From the NCBI RefSeq assembly GCF_004368405.1, contig NZ_SBJH01000001.1, positions 24,266-88,265 of the forward strand: a stretch of DNA of 64,000 nucleotides. The letters run 5' to 3'. Positions 55,361-63,946 of the stretch are shown in pieces. The DNA is from Olivibacter sp. XZL3 (lineage in GTDB: Bacteria; Bacteroidota; Bacteroidia; Sphingobacteriales; Sphingobacteriaceae). The notes beneath the pieces were generated by a model. That model made no database searches, was not told the origin of the DNA, and worked only from the letters and a program-made list of their open reading frames with translations. Every line of letters begins with the position of its first letter. Position 1 is the first letter of the stretch. The translations under genes were made by a program, and so were the position numbers.

Positions 55361-56996
55361 AATAGTGCAATAGGAGAAAGAAAGTTCCGGCGGCCAATAT
55401 CATGAGTATCCAAACCAGCCATTCATATTTTACAACTAAATAATGCCCAAAACCAATAGCGCTTATTAAGCCTATAAGCAGTAAATTGGCCAGAAACCGG
55501 CCTTCTGTTTTTTTAATCGGTTGACTAAAAGGATAGCCTGTTACCGTAAACAAACAAATGAGAATGGCTGCTATTCCGCCTACGGCCATCGATAGAAGCA
55601 CATCGTTTATTACCGAAGGGCCGATAAAAGCAAGACCTAAAGCAGCGAACACAGTTGTAAAAGGCAGATAAAATTTAACGAAGGCTGCTTTCAGCACACC
55701 CGACATGAGCAATCCCGGTTGTTGGACAGGCGCTACAAAATAAATCCAAGCTGCCTTATATTTCTCACTTTGGGTTATAAACTGAAATACTGTCAACAAG
55801 GTAAACAAGGAAAAATAAAAGATAAACAGATAACTGTGCTGTGCCAGGGCGTCATCCCACCTTTCGGCCCAAGACATACCGGCATTGCCCTTATTACGGA
55901 CAAAAAACATAAAGAAAAAGTAAACAGCAACGTAGGCTATCGAAGGGTATACCTTGATTTTAAATTCGCGGGTACGAGCTGTAAGCCGCCAAACCAAGCC
56001 AAAGCCCGCATTTTCCAATGAACTGGTAGTTAGCACCGCAGCCATCCTATCGCCAAGGCTGTATCGCGACGGGCGCACCTCTTCCTTTGGCATTACTTCG
56101 TCACTCGTTTGCAAACTGGCCAGCATCGCATTAAACCCGGAGGTGAACTTTCCGACCATTAGCCATAGGGCCAATAGCGGACTTAACACGGCCATCAGTG
56201 ATAGCGAGCAGGCCAATAAAGACCAGTGACCTTCACCGATTTCCTGCAATCCGCTGATCCAGGCACTAGGCGTAAGCCACAGCCAAGGAGTAGCCGTAAA
56301 ATCAAGCTGCTGTACCAAGGCACTCTCCAGTAGGGTAGGCATTGTATAATACAAGGCAAAAATAAGCACAGAAAAAAAAATCTGTAAATAAGCGACAATA
56401 TCTTTAAATCGCTGTAGGGAGACTAATCGCATGGCGACCAGATAAAATAAATTTACGAATAACACAGAAAGTATGGTTGCGATCATCATCTGAGCAACGA
56501 AAATAAAGCCTGCCAATCCGCCTCTACTGACAGTCGTAAAAAGCAGGCCGGGTAATGCCAAACCGAGCGCTTGCTTAAATACACTTATACCAATGTGCAA
56601 GATTCGGCTCATTGAGAGCGTGCGATCGTCCACCGGCCGAGGTAATAGGATGAAGTTATCCTTACTGTCCAAAAGAATAACAGAAAAGTCGGCGATTAAA
56701 CTCAAACAGAGCATGGACATAAACATCCCAAAGTAAATCGTAAAGGACAGGTAGGACTGGCTAATCGAAAAAAGGAATAAAAGCAACACACAGCCCATCA
56801 CCATGAGCAATAAAAAGTTGATCCAAGAACTGTAATTGCTTTCCTTTTTAGCTTTACCGCCAAAAGCGGTCATCGGTCTTCGATCGTCCATTAACAGTTT
56901 GGTGCGAAGAATGACTTCCAATTGTGCCGTATTGCACCCTATTTTACGATAGAGGGGGCTAAAAAGCAATATAAATCGAATGATGAAATTATTCAT
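55317..56996 (-). CDS. ABC exporter permease
   Basis: Membrane protein of 559 residues with roughly twelve predicted helices and a charged central loop (about 290-330). It pairs with the ATPase gene 38 bases upstream and forms an ABC-2-like exporter; no substrate is visible. The ATG at 56,996 is preferred to an in-frame TTG at 57,011. Its 3' end overlaps the MBL gene on the other strand by 44 bases. Confidence 0.8.
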   Translation of the reverse strand: MNNFIIRFILLFSPLYRKIGCNTAQLEVILRTKLLMDDRRPMTAFGGKAKKESNYSSWINFLLLMVMGCVLLLFLFSISQSYLSFTIYFGMFMSMLCLSLIADFSVILLDSKDNFILLPRPVDDRTLSMSRILHIGISVFKQALGLALPGLLFTTVSRGGLAGFIFVAQMMIATILSVLFVNLFYLVAMRLVSLQRFKDIVAYLQIFFSVLIFALYYTMPTLLESALVQQLDFTATPWLWLTPSAWISGLQEIGEGHWSLLACSLSLMAVLSPLLALWLMVGKFTSGFNAMLASLQTSDEVMPKEEVRPSRYSLGDRMAAVLTTSSLENAGFGLVWRLTARTREFKIKVYPSIAYVAVYFFFMFFVRNKGNAGMSWAERWDDALAQHSYLFIFYFSLFTLLTVFQFITQSEKYKAAWIYFVAPVQQPGLLMSGVLKAAFVKFYLPFTTVFAALGLAFIGPSVINDVLLSMAVGGIAAILICLFTVTGYPFSQPIKKTEGRFLANLLLIGLISAIGFGHYLVVKYEWLVWILMILAAGTFFLLLHYFKKESWEKAEFRDE

Positions 56997-57034
56997 GGGA
57001 TATATTTTCAATGTGGGCTAGCTCACATTTTAAA

Positions 57035-57811
57035 TTACTCAAAAGCCGACATGATATTCGCAGCACTGCCCGAACTTTCTGCGTGACCAGTGAGTTTTGC
57101 AAAAATATGCTCAAGGGAGTTACCATGATCGGCTTTCAGTTGTTCAAATGTGCCATTCGCTACGATACGTCCCTTATTGATCAATAAGATCCTATCCGAG
57201 ACTTTTTCTACCACATCCATCATATGCGAGCAGTAAAAAATGGTCTTTCCCTCCTTAGCTAGCAAGGATATGAGTTCCTTAACAATAATCACGGCATTCG
57301 CATCTAAACCCGACAAGGGTTCGTCAAGAATAAGTATTTTCGGATTATGAATAATACCGGATACCAGCAACACTTTTTGTTTCATCCCTTTAGAAAAGGT
57401 ATCCATCCGTTTATTGAACGATTCACCCAGCCCGAAAGCAGTTAACAGTCTTGTCGCTCGCTCCGTTATTACAGATGCATCCATCCCATACAGTTTGCCA
57501 ACAAAGTCGAGGTATTCTAAAGGGCTTAACACGTCGTACAGCTCCGCGTTCTCCGGCACATAGCCCATAATCGCTTTAATAGGCAACACTTGGTCTTTTA
57601 AGTGCATTTGATCAATAGTGATGTTGCCTTCGAAATCCTCAATGAGTCCGGTCAGAATTTTAACCGTTGTTGATTTACCGGCGCCATTGGGGCCAATGTA
57701 ACCGATTACTTCACCTGGATAAATTTCAAGGTCAATCCCTTTCAAGACCTCTTTATCGCCATAACTTTTATGAAGATTCTGTATCCGTATGATAGGTTCA
57801 TATTGGTTCAT
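57035..57811 (-). CDS. ABC transporter ATP-binding protein
   Basis: ATPase of 258 residues: Walker A GPNGAGKST near 38, signature FSKGMKQK near 140, Walker B ILILDEPLSGLD near 158 and the switch His in CSHMMD near 195. It is of the ABC-2 exporter class, paired with the following permease. The signature departs from LSGGQ but FSKGM is a known variant in this class. Confidence 0.93.
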   Translation of the reverse strand: MNQYEPIIRIQNLHKSYGDKEVLKGIDLEIYPGEVIGYIGPNGAGKSTTVKILTGLIEDFEGNITIDQMHLKDQVLPIKAIMGYVPENAELYDVLSPLEYLDFVGKLYGMDASVITERATRLLTAFGLGESFNKRMDTFSKGMKQKVLLVSGIIHNPKILILDEPLSGLDANAVIIVKELISLLAKEGKTIFYCSHMMDVVEKVSDRILLINKGRIVANGTFEQLKADHGNSLEHIFAKLTGHAESSGSAANIMSAFE

Positions 57812-58023
57812 TCTTCAAGTTTCTTGTTTATAAAAAGCAAGATAACAAATTCTTGACGTTCTTGTAAACTTTTCAAGGCAGAAAGCAAGACTTAGCAAAA
57901 AAAAGGAAGGTATCTAATTCAGATTTCAGACTTTTTTCGGCGGAACCTGTAACACCAAGAATGCTACTCTCTTTTTATCGCGGATTGTGAGGTTTAACTT
58001 TGTTTCAGACACTTAAAAACTAA

Positions 58024-58314
58024 CTATAAAAGTCCCCAGATATAGAAACCTGCAAACAAAAATTCAAAAACCAGAATGATATTGAAAAACAAATTCCTTC
58101 GATGAACAAGAAGAAATCCGATAGCCAAGACCGTGAGAGCGATTAAGAAAAAGTTGAATCCTTTGGGGCTGACAAAGCCGGGAATATATTGACGATAATG
58201 CTCCATACGTCCCACATAGCTTGTAAACTTTCTAAATGTGTTTATCCACAATGCAAGATAAATCCCATTCAGCATTAGGGAGGTTAAAGCTAGTAGTTGT
58301 ATTATTTTTTTCAT
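58024..58314 (-). CDS. Small three-helix membrane protein paired with the Cys-rich lipoprotein
   Basis: I do not recognise this 96-residue protein. Hydropathy gives three membrane helices (about 5-25, 53-71 and 75-96) with a short basic-aromatic loop (TSYVGRMEHYRQYIPGF) between the first two. Its ATG lies 6 bases after the stop of the Cys-rich lipoprotein gene, so they are one transcript. No gene follows on this strand for 213 bases. A protective, anchoring or export role for the upstream product is possible but unproven. Confidence 0.7.
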   Translation of the reverse strand: MKKIIQLLALTSLMLNGIYLALWINTFRKFTSYVGRMEHYRQYIPGFVSPKGFNFFLIALTVLAIGFLLVHRRNLFFNIILVFEFLFAGFYIWGLL

Positions 58315-58320
58315 AACTAA

Positions 58321-59337
58321 CTAACAACTAGCTTCTGGTTCACAGCCCCATAGGCAATACCAATCGTCACAACACCAACAAATGATATCATGAGCTAAAC
58401 ATAAGCCTGCAGATAACCAACAACAGCCGGAATAATTACCGCAACAACCGATATCACTGCCACTTGGTCCATCTTGACAATCGGGCTCTTCTGTATAGGC
58501 GGTGGCGTCCAGTCTTCCAGTAATGGAAGAAGAGCTAGTTGTTCTCGCTCCTTTATAAAAGGCATTATACTTCGCGACTCTTGCCTGGAAGCTTTTTTTT
58601 GTTTCAAATAATCCATATAGCCTATCTATAGAAATTTCATCTTCACTCGCATGCGCACGTATATAGTCGGCTATCTTTTCGATTTCGTCTTTTCGATCAG
58701 TTTTCACATTCTGCACAATGGCAAGCACAGCCTTAGTATTAATTTTAAGGTCTTCTTGACAAAAGAAAGGACCCTTGTTTACGTAATAAGCAGGATCCGG
58801 AGTGCAGTTACACTCTTCGCCGTTCTGAAGACTTCTGTTAACCACATTCAATACCGCGTTGTGAAAATAGATGGATTGGGCCAACGGGGAAGTTTTTATA
58901 ATTTCTTTAGATGACAGAATCTTTCTGCCAAATATTTCATACTGTCCAGTGATATACCGTATCTCTTCAGTCGTAAATGTAGATAACAACTTATTTGCTT
59001 GCTCAACGACCTTATTATGAAGATCGAATTTAAAGCCGTCCAGATTTTCATCCAAAATAAAATCGGTCTCGACCTGTTCACCTCCTTTGCCTGATATTAA
59101 TTTAGATGAAGTACGGCCATTATCTGTCTCCGCAGAGTAAGCAAATGAAACGATTCCCATATTTATGGACGCAGAGAGCTTATCCGAGCTGGTTATTGTC
59201 AGACTCACATCGGTTTCATAATTTGTTTCTGCCGAAATATTACGGCCGTCCGCACGATTTGATGTTTTTTGGCAAGAAACACATAAACAAAACAAAATCG
59301 TTGTAAAAATAATTCGAATAGGTCTAAATGTTTTCAT
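58321..59337 (-). CDS. Lipoprotein with 12-cysteine C-terminal tail, unrecognised
   Basis: Unrecognised protein of 338 residues. The start has a signal-like stretch ending CLCVSCQKT (likely lipoprotein Cys near 22). Residues ~30-280 look like a mixed domain with a short Cys patch (EECNCTPDP). The last 54 residues hold 12 Cys (287, 298, 299, 305, 306, 313, 320, 322, 323, 328, 332, 338), including GCCGNYSGCC and CLAHDIICWCC, and the chain ends on Cys. CLAHD recalls the His-Asp pair of phospholipase A2, but spacing differs and I do not assert it. Base use looks more AT-rich than in neighbours. Two direct repeats lie in the upstream region. Confidence 0.75.
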   Translation of the reverse strand: MKTFRPIRIIFTTILFCLCVSCQKTSNRADGRNISAETNYETDVSLTITSSDKLSASINMGIVSFAYSAETDNGRTSSKLISGKGGEQVETDFILDENLDGFKFDLHNKVVEQANKLLSTFTTEEIRYITGQYEIFGRKILSSKEIIKTSPLAQSIYFHNAVLNVVNRSLQNGEECNCTPDPAYYVNKGPFFCQEDLKINTKAVLAIVQNVKTDRKDEIEKIADYIRAHASEDEISIDRLYGLFETKKSFQARVAKYNAFYKGARTTSSSSITGRLDATAYTEEPDCQDGPSGSDIGCCGNYSGCCWLSAGLCLAHDIICWCCDDWYCLWGCEPEASC

Positions 59338-59903
59338 ACACGAATATTTTTACCAGAAAGTTAGTATTTTTTTCGTAAAAAAATCGTTTTAAACAAAAAA
59401 AATCGTTTTGTTTGGCATATTTTCGTTAAATCAATATTTCGTTATCTGAAAAGACATTAATTTATTAACGACGTATATCCGATACGAGCACTTTCTTTTC
59501 AAATCTATTTTAAAATTGATTATCTTATCTTGGAATAGCCTTATTTACGATCATTGTCTGTTGAAAGAACGTTGTAATGAATACTCGAGCAGCAATTTCC
59601 TATGTAAGTCTAAAAAAATAAGGTTTCATTTAGCTAATCCTTCTAAGAGCCCTCGTGACTTCCTTTATTGGCATTTGTTATGCGGGTACGCATAAGGGCT
59701 TCAGCAGAGGCAAAGCGGATTGAGCAAGAGACGCCGACTGCGCCATCGACGCTTTGTATCAAATCTACCACAGGCTTCACAAGCCTAATTTATTCGCGTA
59801 TGTTTGTTTCTAAGGAGTTCATGAACTCATCGTTACGCTCTTCGGTTTTGTCCAGCTATTGACTAAGCAAATCTGGTCGCCTGCGCGGCGAAAGAGCGCA
59901 CAA
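59338..59903. other. Long gene-free stretch: promoter repeats and dispersed element
   Basis: The left 130 bases are very AT-rich and contain the direct repeats at 59,377-59,409. From about 59,640 to 59,890 the sequence becomes GC-richer and has the look of a conserved non-coding element: hairpin AGGCTT-CAC-AAGCCT (59,773-59,787 region), and a gapped 25-base match to 192-216. A 64-codon frame at 59,668-59,862 shows no protein features and I do not call it a gene. Confidence 0.45.
59377..59409. repeat. Direct repeat upstream of the Cys-rich lipoprotein gene
   Basis: AAAAAAATCGTTTT occurs at 59,377-59,390 and again at 59,396-59,409, a 19-base period (about two helical turns), 40-72 bases upstream of the ATG at 59,337. 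It could be a regulator site. Confidence 0.5.
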
Positions 59904-61613
59904 CTAAAGCCCATCACCATATTTAAAAAAGCTATTGACGGTTACTGGCAACCTGCCACTTGCTTTTAATTGACCTGTAATCAATTTAGCAACGGCCCGC
60001 TGGAAGCTGGCATCGTTTTGATAAGCTACTACGAGTGCACCGGCATCTTCTAAACCCGGAAATGCGGCAATGCTATAAGGATTTGCAAAGACATTGAATA
60101 CGGCATTTTTGCCAGCCAGCTCGCTAATAAAGAGATTGACTTCCTGACTATAATTCAACTTGCTTTGCGGCCGCAATCGTTGGTCGTGCACGGCTACGAG
60201 GACCTGCTTATAATTTTTAAGTTCATCCGCCACTTTAGCGACTTCAGCACCCGTTGCCTTTGCCGGTAATACAAAATGTAAACTGTTTTCAAAATGGGCG
60301 CCTAACAGTTGCTGAAAGGTACTCAATTCATCAACGCCAATGCTTACTAATGCTGTTCTTTCCGTTGGCTTTAGCTGTCTGATTAAGCTATCTCCCTTCA
60401 ATAGTGTAATGGCGGCATCGGCCAATTGCTGATTCAGCGCTCTTGCCTGTTCGTTGTTAAGGTCTTGATACAGATTCTCTGTGGCTGTTACCTGCCACTG
60501 GTTCAATCCTAACCAGTATTTAGCAGCCAAGATCTTCTTGACCCGAGCATTGATATCATTCCAAGAGAGCCGGTCTTTTCGAATCGCTTTTCTCACTTTC
60601 TTAATAGCACGTTTACTGTTTTCCGACAGCTCCAAAACGTCGTTTCCCGCTATAATGGCCCGCACATCGGCTTCGCCATTCTGAAAATATTTGACCACGC
60701 CCTTCATATCCATGGCATCGGTAAAGGTAAGGCCTCTAAAACCCATTTTTTCTTTCAAGATACCGGTAATGACGTTCTTTGAAAGCGAAGAAGGCAGGTT
60801 GGCGGTTGTATCTAAGGCCGGGATATTCATATGTGCCACCATCACTCCAGACGCTCCCTGCTTAATCAGTTCACGGAAGGGGTACATCTCAAGCGAGTCT
60901 AAACGGGCTGTTGTAAAGTTCAAACTCGGCAGGTCGTAATGAGAGTCTACGTCAGTATCTCCGTGCCCCGGAAAATGTTTCAGCGTGATGATAAGGCCGG
61001 CGTCCATCATTCCCTTCATGTAGGCACCTCCTTTTCGGGTCACATTGAACTTGTTTTCACCAAAAGAACGGAAGTTGATAACCGGATTGTTAGGGTTATT
61101 GTTCACATCGACGTCCGGCGCGAAATTGATGTTCAGACCAATTCGCTTAAAATGACGGGCCACTTCCTGCCCCATTTCGTAAATGAGCTGTTCATTTTGC
61201 ACAGCGCCTAAAGCCATTTGATAAGGAAAAGAAACAGTGGAATCCATCAAGCGCATTCCCAGTCCCCATTCCCCATCTAAGGCCATCAACAAAGGGACTT
61301 TCGAAAGTTGTTGATACCTGTTGATAAGATCAGCATGCCTATGTGGGCCACCCTGAAAAAGCACTACACCGCCCAACTTTTGCTTTTTAATTACTTTGGC
61401 GACCGAATCGCTATAAGCATCCCCTAAGTTCGTGTGCGCGCGAACCATGAACATCTGCGCTATCCGCTCCCTTTTATTTAGTTTCTTGAAAACAGAATCT
61501 ACCCATTCATGTTCTTGATTAATAAAGTCAATAAACGGGGTATGCGATTGAGCAGAAAGTTGGCGCGAAACGGTCACAACTAGCAAAAGAATCAGACAGG
61601 CTTTTCTTAACAT
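59904..61613 (-). CDS. GH3 beta-N-acetylhexosaminidase-like enzyme, copy 2
   Basis: Exported glycoside hydrolase family 3 protein of 569 residues with a signal peptide (LLLVVTVSRQLSAQ). The NagZ-type acid/base loop is intact: KHFPGHGDTDVDSHYDLP near 210, and the nucleophile Asp is in FTDAMDMKGV near 300. A second alpha/beta GH3 domain follows and lacks the serine-hydrolase extension found in many Bacteroidota GH3 proteins of double length. It should act on muropeptides or chitin-like oligosaccharides in the periplasm. It lies 127 bases downstream of a close paralogue. Confidence 0.9.
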   Translation of the reverse strand: MLRKACLILLLVVTVSRQLSAQSHTPFIDFINQEHEWVDSVFKKLNKRERIAQMFMVRAHTNLGDAYSDSVAKVIKKQKLGGVVLFQGGPHRHADLINRYQQLSKVPLLMALDGEWGLGMRLMDSTVSFPYQMALGAVQNEQLIYEMGQEVARHFKRIGLNINFAPDVDVNNNPNNPVINFRSFGENKFNVTRKGGAYMKGMMDAGLIITLKHFPGHGDTDVDSHYDLPSLNFTTARLDSLEMYPFRELIKQGASGVMVAHMNIPALDTTANLPSSLSKNVITGILKEKMGFRGLTFTDAMDMKGVVKYFQNGEADVRAIIAGNDVLELSENSKRAIKKVRKAIRKDRLSWNDINARVKKILAAKYWLGLNQWQVTATENLYQDLNNEQARALNQQLADAAITLLKGDSLIRQLKPTERTALVSIGVDELSTFQQLLGAHFENSLHFVLPAKATGAEVAKVADELKNYKQVLVAVHDQRLRPQSKLNYSQEVNLFISELAGKNAVFNVFANPYSIAAFPGLEDAGALVVAYQNDASFQRAVAKLITGQLKASGRLPVTVNSFFKYGDGL

Positions 61614-61740
61614 ATCAATTAGTAAAAACCAAACATAAAGATAATTGCTGTTTTATGCAACCGGATTATAGCCAAGCAAGAGCAATAGCTCTCGTTTATG
61701 CAATTCCATTGGATAAAAACGCAAAAACAGGCCCTAAAAG

Positions 61741-63447
61741 CTATAATCCATCTCCATATCTAAAGAAGGTATTAACTGTGACTGGCAGTTTTCCGCTTGG
61801 CGTCAAGCTGCGTAAGATAACTTTCGCCCCGGCCCTTTGCAGCTCATCGTCGTTTTGATAGCCGACCACCATACTTTTACAGGCCTCAATACCGGGCATC
61901 CCTGCCAAGGCATAGGGATTAGCGAAGACGCAAAAAATACTATTCATATTCGCCAACTCGTTAATGAACAAGCGAACGGTACCACTGAAATTAATTTTGC
62001 TTTGCGGGGATTTCCTTACATCATGAAGCGCCACAATAATTTGCTTATAGCGAATCAATTCAACAGATACTTTGGCGATATCATTTGGTTTGGCATCGGG
62101 TGCAATAACAAATTTCAACGCATTATCGAACTTGCTTTCCAACTCGTTCTGAAAGGTCGTCAATTCGCGGTCGCCTATACTGATAATCGCTGTACGTTTC
62201 GTATAATCGATTGCGCGGATTAGGCTATCGCCCTTCAATAAAGTGACCGCCGCATCGGCGAGGCTTTGCTTCAATTTTTTTGTTTCTGGCCGATTCAATT
62301 CTCTATAGAGCCCATTAAGCGGCACTACTTGTCTTTTGTCTAAACCAAGCCACAGTTTTGCCGCCAGAATTTTTTTCACTTTGGCGTCAAGTTCTGCCTG
62401 GCTAATTCGCTTGTCTTTAATGGCTTTAGCCACCATGGATATCGCTCTTTTCGTGTTTTGAGATAACTCCAGGATGTCGTTTCCGGCGATAACAGCTCGC
62501 ACATCAGCCTCTCCGTTTCTGAAGTACTTGACCACACCGTTCATGTCCATGGCATCCGTAAAGACCAATCCTTTAAAGCCAAGATCCCTTTTAAGGAGCC
62601 CATTAATTGCCAAGGGCGACAGTGAAGAGGGCAGATTGGGCGTTTTGTCTAAAGCCGGGATATTCATATGCGCCACCATGACGCCCGATGCGCCCTCCCG
62701 GATCAATCGCCTAAAAGGATATAATTCAAGCGAATCAAGTCGGGCCCGACTAAAAGCTAACTGCGGCAAATCTTTATGTGAATCAACTTCGGTATCGCCG
62801 TGGCCTGGAAAATGTTTTAAGGTAATCAGGATATGTTCATCCATCATACCCCGCATATAAGCACTCGCTTTGCGGGTAACGTTTTCCTTATTTTCGCCGA
62901 AGGAGCGAAAATTAATGACGGGATTTCTCGGGTTGTTATTTATGTCCACTACCGGCGCAAAATTCACGTTTAAGCCCAGTCGCTTAAAGTCCTTTGCAAT
63001 TTCGCGTCCCATGTTGTACAAAAGCCGTTCGTCCCGAACAGCCCCTAAAGTCATTTGGTAGGGATAAGACACGGTGGAATCACCTAAGCGCATGCCGAGG
63101 CCCCATTCGCCATCCAGTGCCATCAGTAGTGGCACCTTGGCGCGCGCCTGATAAGCGTTTATGGCAGCAGCATGCCTGCGGGGGCCTCCCTGAAAGAACA
63201 CCACTCCACCCAGTTGCTCGTCCGAAATTACTTTTGCTACTGAATCGATATACCGCTGGCCTAAATTAGTATGGGCCCTTACCATAAAGAGTTGCGCAAT
63301 CTTTTCATTTTGACTTAAGCGATTAAACATCGAATCCACCCAAGGATGAGCAGCGTGGATAAAGCTCGAAAAATCCGCTTGCTGTTGTGCAGACAGGCGC
63401 AAAAGCGGCAAGAAAAATAGATATAGCAGTACCAGTTTTTTAACCAT
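61741..63447 (-). CDS. GH3 beta-N-acetylhexosaminidase-like enzyme, copy 1
   Basis: Paralogue of the downstream gene, 568 residues, aligning over the full length with high similarity (for example KHFPGHGDTEVDSHKDLP and FTDAMDMNGV). It has a signal peptide (LFFLPLLRLSAQQ) and both GH3 domains. The start ATG is buried in an 8-bp hairpin with an upstream 8-codon mini-ORF (63,478-63,452), so its translation may be limited. The two copies probably share a transcript or at least a function. Confidence 0.9.
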   Translation of the reverse strand: MVKKLVLLYLFFLPLLRLSAQQQADFSSFIHAAHPWVDSMFNRLSQNEKIAQLFMVRAHTNLGQRYIDSVAKVISDEQLGGVVFFQGGPRRHAAAINAYQARAKVPLLMALDGEWGLGMRLGDSTVSYPYQMTLGAVRDERLLYNMGREIAKDFKRLGLNVNFAPVVDINNNPRNPVINFRSFGENKENVTRKASAYMRGMMDEHILITLKHFPGHGDTEVDSHKDLPQLAFSRARLDSLELYPFRRLIREGASGVMVAHMNIPALDKTPNLPSSLSPLAINGLLKRDLGFKGLVFTDAMDMNGVVKYFRNGEADVRAVIAGNDILELSQNTKRAISMVAKAIKDKRISQAELDAKVKKILAAKLWLGLDKRQVVPLNGLYRELNRPETKKLKQSLADAAVTLLKGDSLIRAIDYTKRTAIISIGDRELTTFQNELESKFDNALKFVIAPDAKPNDIAKVSVELIRYKQIIVALHDVRKSPQSKINFSGTVRLFINELANMNSIFCVFANPYALAGMPGIEACKSMVVGYQNDDELQRAGAKVILRSLTPSGKLPVTVNTFFRYGDGL

Positions 63448-63480
63448 GGGTTTATCTTACATCAAAAATAATACCCATGG
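63444..63480 (-). promoter_or_regulatory. Start-codon hairpin and mini-ORF before GH3 copy 1
   Basis: On the minus strand CCATGGGT (63,480-63,473) pairs with ACCCATGG (63,451-63,444), which contains the GH3 start codon. The first arm also holds the ATG of an 8-codon frame (MGIIFDVR) that stops 4 bases before the GH3 start. Confidence 0.45.
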
Positions 63481-63511
63481 CTTAACTTTTCAAAAAGAAA
63501 GTATATTGACA

Positions 63512-63946
63512 CTAATTTTTATTTCGGACAAGCCGATTGTCTGCCGTGTCGTGTTTATCCCTCAAGAGCACCAGCACCAGGGCGCATAAGATGGCAACAC
63601 TTACCCATACCGCAGCGTACGGATTTAGCACGTCTTTCGCGAGATCTCTAAAGAGCAGGGCCATTAACACAACAGGCATTTGCAAAATACAGGCAATACG
63701 TACGTAGCTGCCCGTAAACAGCGCGATCGCACCAAAAATGTGCGCCACGATGATGGTATGGACCAATACGCTCATTAAGATGGCTACTGGGACTGAACTG
63801 TTCATCATGATATCCGTAAAGACGTGGATATTTGCGATAAACTCAAGTCCTTTCCAAAGAATTACGAGAGAAAGCACGATTCTGGTTATTTCCAGCCAAA
63901 GCGGGTGATGCCTCTCTGCCCTATGGGATACGTGATGGCTTAGCAT
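63512..63946 (-). CDS. DoxX-like small membrane protein
   Basis: Inner-membrane protein of 144 residues with four predicted helices (about 19-38, 50-72, 77-100 and 108-127) after a His-rich cytoplasmic start (SHHVSHRAERHHP). The layout suits the DoxX/DoxD-like group of small quinone- or thiol-linked membrane proteins, but no signature residue decides it. It lies 64 bases upstream of the GH3 pair on the same strand. Confidence 0.55.
   Translation of the reverse strand: MLSHHVSHRAERHHPLWLEITRIVLSLVILWKGLEFIANIHVFTDIMMNSSVPVAILMSVLVHTIIVAHIFGAIALFTGSYVRIACILQMPVVLMALLFRDLAKDVLNPYAAVWVSVAILCALVLVLLRDKHDTADNRLVRNKN

Noticed and set aside
59668-59862. 64-codon frame in the gap before the GH3 genes
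   Set aside because: Odd composition, no start context, no protein features, and it lies in sequence that looks like a dispersed non-coding element.
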